A DNA stretch of 64,000 bases from Brevinematales bacterium (lineage in GTDB: Bacteria; Spirochaetota; Brevinematia; Brevinematales; Thermospiraceae). Shown piece after piece: positions 25,810-34,997 of this stretch (its first letter is position 1; every line of letters starts with the position of its first letter). The stretch spans positions 523,245 through 587,244 of the forward strand of contig JAOADA010000001.1 of assembly GCA_026417555.1 (NCBI GenBank), in the 5' to 3' direction. The notes under the pieces were generated by a model. It worked only from the letters and a program-made list of their open reading frames with translations, was not told the DNA's origin and did no database searches. Both the position numbers and the translations under genes were made by a program.

Positions 25810-27120
25810 TTACATTTTTTCAACGCTGTGACGATACCCTACTTCGATTTGATGAAGATACTGAACATATGACACATCTATCCCACTCCGATAGAGATAC
25901 ACCGTATTGTTATGGAAAAGAGGATCAGAGAGATCAGTAAGCATAGATGCTCTCTCAAAATCAGGTGTCCCAGGAATAGGTGAATAATACGCTAACATAG
26001 GCAAAGCCCCGGCGTCAAAAATACATTGCATAGTTTTTTCTACTGAAGATAATGACTGCCCCGGAACATTCACCAGGGTGTATACCCTTATATGCCGTTG
26101 AGAAAACCCTACCCGAGACAAAACCTCCATGGCCTGAAAAAACTCTTCTCGTTTTGCCTTTTGGGTATGAGTGAGGTGAAATTCTTCCTCAGAAGACTCT
26201 AAAGAGAGTCTTATATCCTCAAACCCTGCCAATTTCATGAGCGAGGCCATGTCTTCTGTCAAAAAACGAATATGAAGCCCATTGGGGGTATGAAACACTG
26301 GTGCATACCCTTTCTGAAGCACATGTTCAAGAAGGATCTTCAACCTCTTCTCCCACCGAAAGAGGAGAGCATCATCATAAAAAGCAAAATGCCTCACCCC
26401 TTTTTCCTCATAAAGCCAATCAAAAGCCCGAATGGTCCGCGAAATATCCAATGCCTCAAAAGACAAGAGCCTTGGACTTGCACAGTATTCACAGCGAAAT
26501 ACACATCCCAAGGAAAGAAGCAAAGGAGCATACGCATATTCTTCCACATCGGTATAACAAGGGATGCTTCCCTCTGCCGACACAGAAATTCCCAAAAGTT
26601 CAGAAAGTCCACTAGCTACTTTTCTAGGCTGTTGAAAAGGAATAACATAGTCAGCTCCCTGCAAGGCTGCATGTTCAGCAAGCAGAGAAGCATATATCCC
26701 ACCCAACACTATCCTTGCCTCTGGAAAAACCTCCCGCAAAAGACGAATGGTATAAGCAAGTCCCGTATACCAGTATGTCATGCCACTTGAGACAAAAATC
26801 CAGTCCGGCTTCCATGCCAAGTTTTTCAGTCGCCGATACAGAAGAGATTCTGGTATACCATATCTTTTCCATCGCCTCGGAATATCAGAAAGGGATTCGG
26901 GAACAGGGATCACCTGCTCATAGAAATGCCCTGTCCCATCGGCTTTTGACTTGAGACCAAGCTCAGGAAGATTCCTTTGCAAAATATTCAGATAGGCGAC
27001 ATCGGCCTTCTCGTGAAGCATATCCATAAGCATCCACAATCCCAATGGCTTGGCAAAATGATCATACGCTGCAAAATCCTCAATATACGGATACACCAAC
27101 AAAATCCGAGGTCTACTCAT
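25810..27120 (-). CDS. B12-binding-domain-like radical SAM protein
   Basis: 436 residues. The N-terminal 170 residues resemble a cobalamin-binding Rossmann domain (RILLVYPYIEDFAAYDHFAKPLGLWML; later IVLGGIYASLLAEH), as in the class of B12-radical SAM enzymes, though the DxHxxG cobalamin ligand motif is not visible. The radical SAM cluster motif is GCVFRCEYCAS (Cys-x3-Cys-x2-Cys) near residue 215. The middle RLSLESSEEEFHL fits the strand series of the TIM barrel. Reaction unknown; candidates are methylation or rearrangement of lipids, tetrapyrroles or other anaerobic cofactors. Overlaps truB by eight bases and has only a weak ribosome binding site, so it probably relies on coupling. Confidence 0.8.
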   Translation of the reverse strand: MSRPRILLVYPYIEDFAAYDHFAKPLGLWMLMDMLHEKADVAYLNILQRNLPELGLKSKADGTGHFYEQVIPVPESLSDIPRRWKRYGIPESLLYRRLKNLAWKPDWIFVSSGMTYWYTGLAYTIRLLREVFPEARIVLGGIYASLLAEHAALQGADYVIPFQQPRKVASGLSELLGISVSAEGSIPCYTDVEEYAYAPLLLSLGCVFRCEYCASPRLLSFEALDISRTIRAFDWLYEEKGVRHFAFYDDALLFRWEKRLKILLEHVLQKGYAPVFHTPNGLHIRFLTEDMASLMKLAGFEDIRLSLESSEEEFHLTHTQKAKREEFFQAMEVLSRVGFSQRHIRVYTLVNVPGQSLSSVEKTMQCIFDAGALPMLAYYSPIPGTPDFERASMLTDLSDPLFHNNTVYLYRSGIDVSYVQYLHQIEVGYRHSVEKM

Positions 27121-27988
27121 GAAAAACTCGACAATAGTGAAATTGCCCTGCTTCCCACTTCACAAGAGCCAGAAGACGATTCTCCCATACCACTTGATAC
27201 ATGCCCTCAGAAGAAGGCAAAGAAACAAAAGAACCTCTTTCCAGTTGTCTCCCTTGTTTTATCCAAAGGGGATCCCTCACCTCAAGGGAGGGAAAAGAGA
27301 GGATCTGCCTCATAGGAAGAAGAAAATCCTGCCAATTGTCCGAAGAAATAGTCTCAAGAGAAACACAGTTTTCAAGAGAAATTCCCAGGGTTTCTGTACG
27401 CACAAGTCGAGCTACATGACCATAACACCCAAGTATTTCTCCGATATCCCTAGCAAGACTTCGGATGTAGGTACCCGAGGAACACCGTACCCTGGTATGT
27501 ATCAAACGAGTCGTTTCATCATATTCAAGAAGGACATGTTCAAAAATCTCTACCTCTCGAGGCTCAAGTTTCACCTCCTCACCCTCTCTTGCCAAGGCAT
27601 ACGCCCGTTTTCCCTTCACCTTGAGGGCTGAATAACGTGGAGGAATCTGCCATATCCTTCCTCGAAAACGAGCCACCCCTTCCTCTACCTCTCTGAGTGA
27701 AGGAACCCTTTCCGAAAAAGCCAAGGGCTTTCCCGTAGCATCATCTGTTTCAGTTCTCCACCCCAATTGGATCCATACCTCATACACCTTATCATGCTCA
27801 AGAAGGAAAGAAAACAGCTTCGTTGCCTCTCCTATCAAGAGAAGAAGCACACCCTCCGCCAAAGGGTCCAATGTCCCTCCATGCCCAACCTTTCTTTCTT
27901 TCAACTGAGGTACTTTTTTTTGAAGCACACGAATCACATCATACGAAGATATTCCAGAGGGTTTATAGAGAGGAAGTACGCCATGCAT
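27113..27988 (-). CDS. truB: tRNA pseudouridine-55 synthase
   Basis: 291 residues from ATG 27988, whose first bases overlap the stop of the lipoprotein gene (TGATG). TruB makes pseudouridine 55 in the T-loop of all tRNAs. The N-terminus has PLYKPSGISSYDVI, and the catalytic Asp lies in GHGGTLDPLAEGVL near residue 40. RYSALKVKGKRAYALAREG and GTYIRSLARDIGE are the other TruB signatures. Typical neighbours (rbfA, infB) are absent here. Confidence 0.95.
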   Translation of the reverse strand: MHGVLPLYKPSGISSYDVIRVLQKKVPQLKERKVGHGGTLDPLAEGVLLLLIGEATKLFSFLLEHDKVYEVWIQLGWRTETDDATGKPLAFSERVPSLREVEEGVARFRGRIWQIPPRYSALKVKGKRAYALAREGEEVKLEPREVEIFEHVLLEYDETTRLIHTRVRCSSGTYIRSLARDIGEILGCYGHVARLVRTETLGISLENCVSLETISSDNWQDFLLPMRQILSFPSLEVRDPLWIKQGRQLERGSFVSLPSSEGMYQVVWENRLLALVKWEAGQFHYCRVFHE

Positions 27989-28317
27989 CAATTCGCAACC
28001 TGAACCTCAATCGTCTCACTTTGAACCTTGCCTTCTATGTCATACACAGAAACCGAAAGAGTATAAAAACCATTCGGGGAACTTGTTGTATCCCACTGTG
28101 AGGAATACGGTCCCGGGGAAGGAATCACGGCGTGGCGCTTGCCATTGATAGAAATCTCCACACGATCTACAACCATAGTTGCGGGTGGAGAGACAGAAAT
28201 AATCACCACCCCCCGTACCGTTTCACCATTTCGGGGAGAAAGAATAAGCCTCTCCTCTTCCATTGCTGTACAAGAAAAAAAGAAAAAGCTCACAATCCAC
28301 CACCATCTCTTTCTCAT
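27988..28317 (-). CDS. Small lipoprotein with one Ig-like domain
   Basis: 109 residues from ATG 28317. A signal with WWWIVSFFFFSC ends in a probable lipidated Cys near residue 16; the lipobox (FFSC) is relaxed, as tolerated in spirochaetes. The mature part is a single bacterial Ig-like domain: RLILSPRNGETVRGVVIISV, then SSQWDTTSSPNGFYTLSVSVYD. Such domains are common in surface and periplasmic proteins and often mediate protein or sugar contacts. Upstream of and overlapping truB; its role is unknown. Confidence 0.72.
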   Translation of the reverse strand: MRKRWWWIVSFFFFSCTAMEEERLILSPRNGETVRGVVIISVSPPATMVVDRVEISINGKRHAVIPSPGPYSSQWDTTSSPNGFYTLSVSVYDIEGKVQSETIEVQVAN

Positions 28318-28379
28318 CACTCACTCCACATAGTATTATACCACAAAACCTATTTGTTTGCAAATCCTTTTCTTAACCC

Positions 28380-29993
28380 TTATCCTACCTTTTCCTTGAG
28401 TCTAACAATCTCCTCACGATTTTCCTGACTCAATTGAGAAAGAACAGCTGCCTCGTCCACTAATTTCACAAAATGGCTTCTCAGGGCTGTCGCCTCATCG
28501 TACACCTTCTGCGCCACACGACTTGCTACTCTTGTCTGATCAAGGGTATTTTGCAACTCTCTTTCCATCCTCTCTGTGGCTTCTTTCACCTGATTCCCAA
28601 AAGTAGAAAAATCCACCAGAAATTCATTGAGGGTTTTGGTATTATTCGCCACGGTCTGGAGATTTTCAAAGGTTTCTTTGAGACCTACCTGTGTTTCCTG
28701 TACCTCTCCTTGAACAGTCTTGAAAAATCCCATCGTTTCTTGCATCGACTCTTCCACAATTCCCATACTTTTTTGAATATTCCCAAGAAACTCTCCTACT
28801 TCCTTACTCTTTTGTTTGGCATTTTGAGCTAACCGACGGATCTCCTCAGCCACAATTCGGAAGCCCTTTCCCTCTCCCCCAGAATGGCTTGCCTCAATAG
28901 AGGCATTTAACCCAAGCATATGGGTTTTTTCAGCAATCTCACTGATCAAGGCATTGATTTCAAAAAGCTTCTGAAGCATGTTTCCCATCGACAAGACCTG
29001 AGAAGACAAATCCCTGAGACTCCCGTCCACTTCATCCATGGTCCGGAAAACCCGAAGCAAAACACTCTCCCTCTCCCTTGCCGTACTTGCACTCTCCTGA
29101 ACAAGATGAAGTGTTTTTGACAACACTGTCATCCCCTCTCCCAATTGGAGAATGTGTGTCTGGAGGGATTTTCCTGCTTCTTTTTGGATATTTACTACCT
29201 CTTCCTCACGAGAAGCATTGGAAACGAGAATAGTGGAAAGGGTTTGCATGTTTTGTGCTATTTCGGAAAAAAACTTTTCAAGATCCTGGGATGTCTTATG
29301 AAGTACCTGAGAAGATTGAAGTAATCTTCCACTAATCCCTTCGATATCCTTTTGGGTCTGAGTCAAAGCCTCGGTGGTTCTCTCATAACTTTCCTGAATA
29401 TGCTGACTGAGACGCACCCCTTCCTCAAGAAGGGTTTGTTGCAATATCACAATACGCCGGGAAAAATATCCCCCTACTAAGACCAAAAGAAGTGATGTTA
29501 CCAACGACTGAATAGCCAAAAGGGTAACCCGATACCCATCCAGGGGAAAAGCATCCAAAACATACAAGGCCACAATACCCCCACTCACCAACCCTGTCAA
29601 CACATCAATCTGGCCTTTGCTCACACTCACCAGTCCCCCTACAAGCAGCAAAAAAAGCCCCAGTGTAGCAAAAACATAGGTCTCATACACTGTTTGATAA
29701 GCATCAAATTTAATAGCCAGAAACATAACAACAAAAAGAGTATAGACGAACACCCCCACAGCAAAGGAATACCAGCCCCTCCGCATACAGAAAAGAACCA
29801 CACCACAACTCACAACAAGCAAAGCTATGGCCCCTCCTGCCGCCATGGCTCCCGTCAGAAACATCACCACTGCCAAAAATCCACTAAAAATCCCCACTAC
29901 CCCCACGACAGGAGCAAGAATCTGAGCCTTCCGATAGATTCTGACATCCGCGTGCTGATACGGTGACGCAAAATAGGCACTCCACACACCCAT
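28380..29993 (-). CDS. Methyl-accepting chemotaxis protein-like receptor
   Basis: 537 residues. Residues 30-195 contain about six membrane helices with no large periplasmic sensor domain, so the signal is sensed in the membrane or from inside. A long coiled coil follows. The conserved chemoreceptor hairpin tip that binds CheA/CheW lies near residues 350-400 (EIAEKTHMLGLNASIEASHSGGEGKGF, then IVAEEIRRLAQNAKQKSKEVGE). No HAMP domain is evident. GGAGG precedes ATG 29993. Single-gene transcript from the promoter at 30020-30047. Confidence 0.87.
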   Translation of the reverse strand: MGVWSAYFASPYQHADVRIYRKAQILAPVVGVVGIFSGFLAVVMFLTGAMAAGGAIALLVVSCGVVLFCMRRGWYSFAVGVFVYTLFVVMFLAIKFDAYQTVYETYVFATLGLFLLLVGGLVSVSKGQIDVLTGLVSGGIVALYVLDAFPLDGYRVTLLAIQSLVTSLLLVLVGGYFSRRIVILQQTLLEEGVRLSQHIQESYERTTEALTQTQKDIEGISGRLLQSSQVLHKTSQDLEKFFSEIAQNMQTLSTILVSNASREEEVVNIQKEAGKSLQTHILQLGEGMTVLSKTLHLVQESASTARERESVLLRVFRTMDEVDGSLRDLSSQVLSMGNMLQKLFEINALISEIAEKTHMLGLNASIEASHSGGEGKGFRIVAEEIRRLAQNAKQKSKEVGEFLGNIQKSMGIVEESMQETMGFFKTVQGEVQETQVGLKETFENLQTVANNTKTLNEFLVDFSTFGNQVKEATERMERELQNTLDQTRVASRVAQKVYDEATALRSHFVKLVDEAAVLSQLSQENREEIVRLKEKVG

Positions 29994-30019
29994 ATCGACC
30001 TCCTTCCTTGTCCACGTAT

Positions 30020-30047
30020 ATTATAGCGTAGTCGTGAAAAAAAGCAA
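30020..30047 (-). promoter_or_regulatory. Promoter of the chemoreceptor gene
   Basis: Minus strand TTGCTT (30042-30047), 16-base spacer, TATAAT (30020-30025). It looks like a housekeeping promoter and not a sigma-28 one. Confidence 0.55.
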
Positions 30048-30075
30048 CTTTCCCCCAAATCAAGGAAAATAAAAT

Positions 30076-30105
30076 TTGACTTTTTCTTAGAAATAGGCCT
30101 ATAAT
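30076..30105 (+). promoter_or_regulatory. Promoter of the nuclease/diguanylate cyclase operon
   Basis: TTGACT at 30076-30081, 18-base spacer, TATAAT at 30100-30105, divergent from the chemoreceptor promoter. Confidence 0.6.
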
Positions 30106-30162
30106 TTTCCAGCAAGAAGCCAAGGAAGCATTTCTATCCACACGAAGGTAGGGGGGATCACC

Positions 30163-30705
30163 ATGAAGATCTTCATTATGGTATTCTTTCTCTTCTCTTC
30201 TCCTCCTCTGTGGGGAGAATGGGTCTCCCAAAATGCCGTCGTGCGAGAGATTGTTGACGGGGACACCATCAAAGTAACCCTTTCCCAAGGAGAGATCATA
30301 ACGGTGAGACTTCTCTACATAGATTGTTTTGAAACCTCACGCAATGTCCACAGGGCCTCAGATATCAAAAAACTCCGCGCAGCAGGGTATGCCGTAAGTG
30401 AGAAATCTCTCCTTGAAAAAGGATTAGAAGCCAAACGATGGCTTCTCAAAAGACTCCGAGTAGGCACCCCTCTCAAACTTGAATGGGACAATACAAAACC
30501 GTATGATCGCTACAAGCGACTCCTTGCCCTTGTTTACACCCTCTCCCCACAAAACTGTATCAACGAGGAACTCATCCTCTTAGGACTGGCTCGCCCCTAT
30601 TTTGTGGGCAAAACCCCCGACAACCATAAAAAACGTATAGAAAACGCCTACCATCAAGCCATCCTTACCGGGAAATGGCAATGGCTTGAGTCAAAAAGGA
30701 GATAA
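30163..30705 (+). CDS. Exported thermonuclease-family (SNase) nuclease
   Basis: 180 residues with a signal peptide (MKIFIMVFFLFSSPPLWG). The staphylococcal nuclease domain shows VVREIVDGDTIKV, VRLLYIDCFETS with the Ca-binding Asp and catalytic-type residues, and DRYKRLLALVY, equivalent to the DxYGRxLA box (here Gly is Lys). Periplasmic or secreted degradation of DNA or RNA is likely. Ends six bases before the diguanylate cyclase gene, whose ribosome binding site AAAGGAG lies within its last codons. Confidence 0.85.
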   Translation: MKIFIMVFFLFSSPPLWGEWVSQNAVVREIVDGDTIKVTLSQGEIITVRLLYIDCFETSRNVHRASDIKKLRAAGYAVSEKSLLEKGLEAKRWLLKRLRVGTPLKLEWDNTKPYDRYKRLLALVYTLSPQNCINEELILLGLARPYFVGKTPDNHKKRIENAYHQAILTGKWQWLESKRR

Positions 30706-30711
30706 ACACCC

Positions 30712-32379
30712 ATGGACAAGACCCGTCTTGAAACTCTTGGTTTTGATCCGGTAGAATTTGCAACCGCCCTTTTTGAGTATAGCGATCTTGCTATCTTTCT
30801 TGTTCATGTTCATGGCCCAAAAAATTTCACATATAGTGGCCTTAATCCCACCCACGAGAAACTCACAGGACTTACAAGCGAGGCAATCAGGAACAAGCAT
30901 CCCCACGATTTTCTCCCACCAGCATTGGCAGACGTGATTGTAGCCCATTATGAAGAATGCAGACAAAAAAAAGCGACCATCTGGTACGAAGAAACTATCC
31001 CCTTCGAAGGTAGGGATACCTACTGGATTACCAAGCTCATTCCTCTCATTGATAAAAACCGTACCGTCACCCATATCATAGGAGCCTCCCTCAATATCAA
31101 TCATCAGAAAGCTATGGAAGAAGAACTCCTTCAACTGGTAGAATTCAATCAAACCATCATCTCTATTTCCCAAATGGGTTTTTTGATATTTGAGAGAGAG
31201 GGATACTGTGTATCAATAAACGAGGCAGCTCAGGGCATCTTTGGTATCACTGATCGTGAAGCGTTTTTCAGAAAACCTTTTTGGGAGCTTCATCCTCTCC
31301 ATGAGAATCACTGGGAAAATCTCTGGAAAGAAAAACACCTTTTTCCTGAGGTTCATTTCCACAACAACGTAGGGGAGGAAAAGTGGATTATTCTTCAGAG
31401 TTTTCCTTATCGTCATGGAAGCAAAGATCTTCTTGTGGTAAGTGCTACGGATATTACGTCGCTAAAAAAGCAACAGCAGGCTCTCGAAGAGCAAAACCAT
31501 CTCATCATGACACTCCTTCGCTATCTTCCCAATCCGATTGCTTCTTTTCGGGAAGATCTTACCCTCTGTTTTCACAATGAACAATTTGCTCAAGAGTTTG
31601 CCTTCCTTCACCCTGAGAATAACACCACTACCCTCACAGAGATTCGAGAGGCCCTTTCTATACCCGAGGCCAGTGTGTATCCCCTGAGAAAAGGTCATGA
31701 GATCATGGAGATCAGTCTCAAAAACCACAAAAAGAACCGACACTATCTTCTGGAACAATACCGAATTGGAGAATTAGGCTCCCCTTCATGTCGGATCCTC
31801 TGGAGTTTTTCTAACATCACCCGCCAAAAGGATCTCATCCACAAACTCGAGAAAGAGCTCCATAGAGACTTCCTGACAGGATTGTACAATCGAAGAGGGA
31901 TGGCGGATATCCTTCCCACCGAGTGGAAACGGGCCCAAAGAGACAAACTGCCCTTGTCTCTTCTCATGATTGATATTGACTTCTTTAAAAACTACAATGA
32001 CTCTCTCGGCCATGCCAAGGGAGACACTTGTCTCAAAGAAGTTTCCGAGGTACTCAAAGAATCCTGTTTTCGACCAGGGGATTTTCTTTTTCGTTATGGT
32101 GGAGAAGAGTTTCTCATCCTTTTGACCAACACGTCACAAGAAGGGGCATTCTTAGTCGGCCAACGTATCCAACACAACCTTGCCAAAAAATCTCTCCCCC
32201 ATCCTACCTCTCCCATCTCTGCCTCTGTGACTGTTAGTATAGGAATTGCTTCTTTCTGCCCCGAGCATACCTCCTGGCAAACGGCTATTCAAATTACAGA
32301 CAAGGCCCTTTATCAAGCTAAAAAAATGGGAAGAAATACTATCGTTCTTTGGCGTGAGGAAACCTCGTCTCTCCCCTGA
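30712..32379 (+). CDS. Diguanylate cyclase with PAS sensor domains
   Basis: 555 residues, cytoplasmic, no membrane segment. About 20-130 and 135-255 are PAS domains (the first with YSGLNPTHEKLTGL, the second with EAAQGIFGITDREAFF), and a third PAS-like region may cover 265-375. The GGDEF domain spans about 385-550: DFLTGLYNRRGM, MIDIDFFKNYND, and the active site YGGEEF. An inhibitory I-site RPGD lies five residues before GGEEF, so c-di-GMP feedback is expected. It is the likely source of the signal destroyed by the HD-GYP protein at 1153. Confidence 0.92.
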   Translation: MDKTRLETLGFDPVEFATALFEYSDLAIFLVHVHGPKNFTYSGLNPTHEKLTGLTSEAIRNKHPHDFLPPALADVIVAHYEECRQKKATIWYEETIPFEGRDTYWITKLIPLIDKNRTVTHIIGASLNINHQKAMEEELLQLVEFNQTIISISQMGFLIFEREGYCVSINEAAQGIFGITDREAFFRKPFWELHPLHENHWENLWKEKHLFPEVHFHNNVGEEKWIILQSFPYRHGSKDLLVVSATDITSLKKQQQALEEQNHLIMTLLRYLPNPIASFREDLTLCFHNEQFAQEFAFLHPENNTTTLTEIREALSIPEASVYPLRKGHEIMEISLKNHKKNRHYLLEQYRIGELGSPSCRILWSFSNITRQKDLIHKLEKELHRDFLTGLYNRRGMADILPTEWKRAQRDKLPLSLLMIDIDFFKNYNDSLGHAKGDTCLKEVSEVLKESCFRPGDFLFRYGGEEFLILLTNTSQEGAFLVGQRIQHNLAKKSLPHPTSPISASVTVSIGIASFCPEHTSWQTAIQITDKALYQAKKMGRNTIVLWREETSSLP

Positions 32380-32442
32380 AAAAACGATGAAAAACTCACC
32401 TCTCCCTTTTTGAGGGGATTTTGCGTACTCTGGGGATGAAAA

Positions 32443-32472
32443 TTGCTTTTTTCTTCACTTTCTCTTTATACT
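32443..32472 (+). promoter_or_regulatory. Promoter of the cell-wall hydrolase pair
   Basis: TTGCTT at 32443-32448, 18-base spacer, TATACT at 32467-32472, about 32 bases before ATG 32504. A sigma-28-like CCGATAA follows at 32476-32482 but has no matching -35. Confidence 0.45.
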
Positions 32473-32503
32473 ATTCCGATAATTTTTGCGAGGAGAGATA
32501 ATC

Positions 32504-33379
32504 ATGCACTCAAAATCCTTTTTGATACGTGTGATGATATTATTTCCCCTTCTCAGTTTTGCAAAAGTGAGCCTCATCACCAATAAAAACGGAAATGAAT
32601 GGACATACATCGTCAAAAATGCCTATGCCTGCCCAATCCAGGTTCTTTTTCGATATACCAATACCACAGGCAATGAAGAAATCATTCATCATGTAATCCC
32701 TGCCTACTCTGAACAGATTGTTTTCAGCATCAGTAACAGGACACTTCCCTCTTTCCGGTTTACGTATGAACTAGGGGATCCCTTTCTTGAACCAGAGGAT
32801 GTAGAATATTGGCTTCCCCTTCCACCGGGGGAGTTTGTGCGTGTTACCCAGGGATACCATACCCGTTTCTCTCACAAAGGAAAAAACGCTTATAGTATTG
32901 ATTTTGCCCTCGCCATAGGGACACCTGTGTATGCCGCAAGAGACGGGGTTGTCGTGATTGTCAAAGACAACAGCCGACGAGGTGGAAATCGCAAAGCATA
33001 TCGAGGAATGGCAAATTATATTGTTATTTATCACAGTGATGGAACGTTTGCCCACTATGTTCACCTGAAATACAAAGGCGCCGTTGTCAAACCAGGGGAT
33101 CGTGTGGAAGCAGGACAACTGATTGGTTACAGTGGAAACACAGGATGGACTAAAGGACCACATCTGCATTTCATGGTAACACGAGCAGGATATATGGATC
33201 GTTTCTCTATCCCGACGAGATTTTACTCTTCTGAGGGACCTCTTACCAATCTCATTGCGAGAAATTTTTATCTTGTAGAACATCCCTCGAGTACTGTGGT
33301 CCTTTTGCCCTCTACCAATACCAATTCTCTCGCTGCTGAGGCTATGGGTGAAGATGAGGGTGACGTAGGTGCTCCGTAG
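32504..33379 (+). CDS. Exported M23 (LytM-type) peptidase
   Basis: 291 residues from ATG 32504, after GAGGAGA; signal peptide about 1-20 (FLIRVMILFPLLSFA). An N-terminal beta domain (about 20-110) precedes the M23 zinc peptidase domain: the zinc ligands are in HKGKNAYSIDFAL (His...Asp) and HLHFMV (HxH), with YSGNTGWTKGPHLHF matching the LytM consensus. The domain should cut peptidoglycan cross-links in the periplasm or activate amidases, as EnvC/NlpD do. Its stop overlaps the following amidase gene by 11 bases. The last 30 residues are a Thr/Asn/Ser then acidic tail. Confidence 0.9.
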   Translation: MHSKSFLIRVMILFPLLSFAKVSLITNKNGNEWTYIVKNAYACPIQVLFRYTNTTGNEEIIHHVIPAYSEQIVFSISNRTLPSFRFTYELGDPFLEPEDVEYWLPLPPGEFVRVTQGYHTRFSHKGKNAYSIDFALAIGTPVYAARDGVVVIVKDNSRRGGNRKAYRGMANYIVIYHSDGTFAHYVHLKYKGAVVKPGDRVEAGQLIGYSGNTGWTKGPHLHFMVTRAGYMDRFSIPTRFYSSEGPLTNLIARNFYLVEHPSSTVVLLPSTNTNSLAAEAMGEDEGDVGAP

Positions 33380-34031
33380 TATCTTTCTCGTCTTGGGGTG
33401 TCTGTGTGTTATTCCACCATTGTGGAATCTATCGTATAGTAATCTCTTAGGACAGGTAAGTGAACGTCGTCTCACCCTGACAAAAGAGTATATGAGAGAT
33501 CACTACGGGATAGACTCATACCTTCTCACTAACCCCAAGATGATTGTGATTCATTATACCGTGACGCCTGATCTTCCCACCACCCTTTCTATTTTTCTTC
33601 CTGATGAACTTCCTGCCATGTCCCGACCAGAACTTGCTCCCTACGGGAGGGTAAACATTGGGGTGCATTTTCTCGTGGATAGAGATGGGACTATTTACAG
33701 TTTCCTTCCTCTCTGGATGGTAGGACGTCATACTATCGGGTTTAACCATGTGGCTATTGGGATAGAAAACATTGCCAAAAATGCCAAAACCCTCACCACA
33801 GCCCAACTTGAGTCCAACGCTTATCTCATCAAAACCTTAGTGGAAACTTTTCCCTCGATTCAATACCTGATCGGACATCACGAATATCTTTTCACCAACC
33901 TTCCCCATTTTTCACTTTACAAGGAAAACTACCCTCACTATCGAACAGAGAAGTTTGATCCAGGCCCAGTTTTCATGAAAAAACTCCGGGAAAAACTCCA
34001 AAAAACCTACAATATCTATCTTTTGGAGTAA
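33369..34031 (+). CDS. Exported N-acetylmuramoyl-L-alanine amidase (Amidase_2)
   Basis: 220 residues from GTG 33369, inside the end of the M23 peptidase gene. N-terminal signal or anchor (RSIFLVLGCLCVIPPLW). The Amidase_2/PGRP-like zinc domain shows MIVIHYTVTP (first zinc His), VGVHFLVDRDGTIYSF (as GVHFLVDRDG), HTIGFNHVAIGIEN and IGHHEY toward the end. Cleaves the amide bond between muramic acid and L-Ala. The coupling to an M23 peptidase suggests the two remodel the wall together, for example in division or around flagella. Confidence 0.87.
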   Translation: MLRSIFLVLGCLCVIPPLWNLSYSNLLGQVSERRLTLTKEYMRDHYGIDSYLLTNPKMIVIHYTVTPDLPTTLSIFLPDELPAMSRPELAPYGRVNIGVHFLVDRDGTIYSFLPLWMVGRHTIGFNHVAIGIENIAKNAKTLTTAQLESNAYLIKTLVETFPSIQYLIGHHEYLFTNLPHFSLYKENYPHYRTEKFDPGPVFMKKLREKLQKTYNIYLLE

Positions 34032-34039
34032 AAGCTTTT

Positions 34040-34069
34040 TTGACATTTTTCGTTCCCTTATGATATACT
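34040..34069 (+). promoter_or_regulatory. Promoter of galU
   Basis: TTGACA at 34040-34045, 18-base spacer, TATACT at 34064-34069, about 30 bases before ATG 34099. Confidence 0.6.
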
Positions 34070-34098
34070 ATACGTCACACGAAAATGAGGGAGAACAT

Positions 34099-34941
34099 AT
34101 GAAAGGCATCATTGTGGCGGCCGGGTATGGAAGTCGGTTTCTGCCTATCACCAAAACCCTTCCCAAAGAGATGCTTCCCCTGTATGACAAGACGCTCCTT
34201 GACTGTGTCCTTGATGAATTTGAGGAGGCAGGTATCCGGGATATTCTGATCATCACAAGTCGCCGAAAGAAAGTACTTGAAGACTATTTGGACCGTGAGG
34301 TAGAACTCGAAGAGGTTTTTACAAGGGAGGGAAAAATACAACAACGAGAGATTATCCGCCCGAGAAATCTCAATATCTCTTTTGTACGCCAACAAGAGAT
34401 GAAAGGAACAGGACAGGCTCTTCTCCTCGCTCAACCGTGGATCAAAGATGAACCCTTCATCGTTGCCTATCCAGACGATATTGTCCTCCATACACCAGGA
34501 ATCTCGACACAACTCATTGCCGCCTACAAACATACACCTGCTCACTATCTTGTTGTTCGTGAGGAACTCCACAACATCAGTCGCTATGGGGTGATCGATG
34601 GGAAACAACAAGGAGAAACCCTCATCGTATCCCGCATTGTTGAAAAACCCACAAGGGAAGAGGCCCCAAGTCACTGGGTATCCATAGGAAGGTACCTCTT
34701 TGAACCAGAGATTTTTGCACTCTTGGAAAGTGGTTGGAAGAAACACACAACAGGGGAGTTTTATCATATTGATGCTATCAATACCCTTGCCAAAGAAGGA
34801 AAAATGCGGGCTCTCCCCCTCAAGGGTATGATGCTTGATACCGGAGAGCCTGAGAGTTACCTCTACTCACTTTTGTTGTATTGCAAACAACACCCAAAAG
34901 CATCCAAGGTCCTCTCCCGTTTTCTCGCAGAAAATCCTTGA
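34099..34941 (+). CDS. galU: UTP--glucose-1-phosphate uridylyltransferase
   Basis: 280 residues from ATG 34099, behind GAGGGAGAA. Makes UDP-glucose from UTP and glucose-1-phosphate for glycan and glycolipid synthesis. The nucleotidyltransferase signature is IVAAGYGSRFLPITKTLPKEMLPL, with DKTLLDCVLDE, VRQQEMKGTGQALLLAQ and YPDDIVL following, and TGEFYHIDAIN toward the C-terminus. Length is normal for bacterial GalU. The 13 residues upstream in frame overlap the promoter and are not used. Confidence 0.93.
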   Translation: MKGIIVAAGYGSRFLPITKTLPKEMLPLYDKTLLDCVLDEFEEAGIRDILIITSRRKKVLEDYLDREVELEEVFTREGKIQQREIIRPRNLNISFVRQQEMKGTGQALLLAQPWIKDEPFIVAYPDDIVLHTPGISTQLIAAYKHTPAHYLVVREELHNISRYGVIDGKQQGETLIVSRIVEKPTREEAPSHWVSIGRYLFEPEIFALLESGWKKHTTGEFYHIDAINTLAKEGKMRALPLKGMMLDTGEPESYLYSLLLYCKQHPKASKVLSRFLAENP

Positions 34942-34997
34942 GAATGGCTTGCCTTTTGAGAAAGATGAGTGTATATTTTTAAAAGATGGAGGTTGGT

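Noticed and set aside
32456-32482. Sigma-28-like CCGATAA before the M23 peptidase gene
   Set aside because: The -10 matches, but the region 11-12 bases upstream does not resemble TAAAGTTT; a sigma-70 promoter overlaps it.
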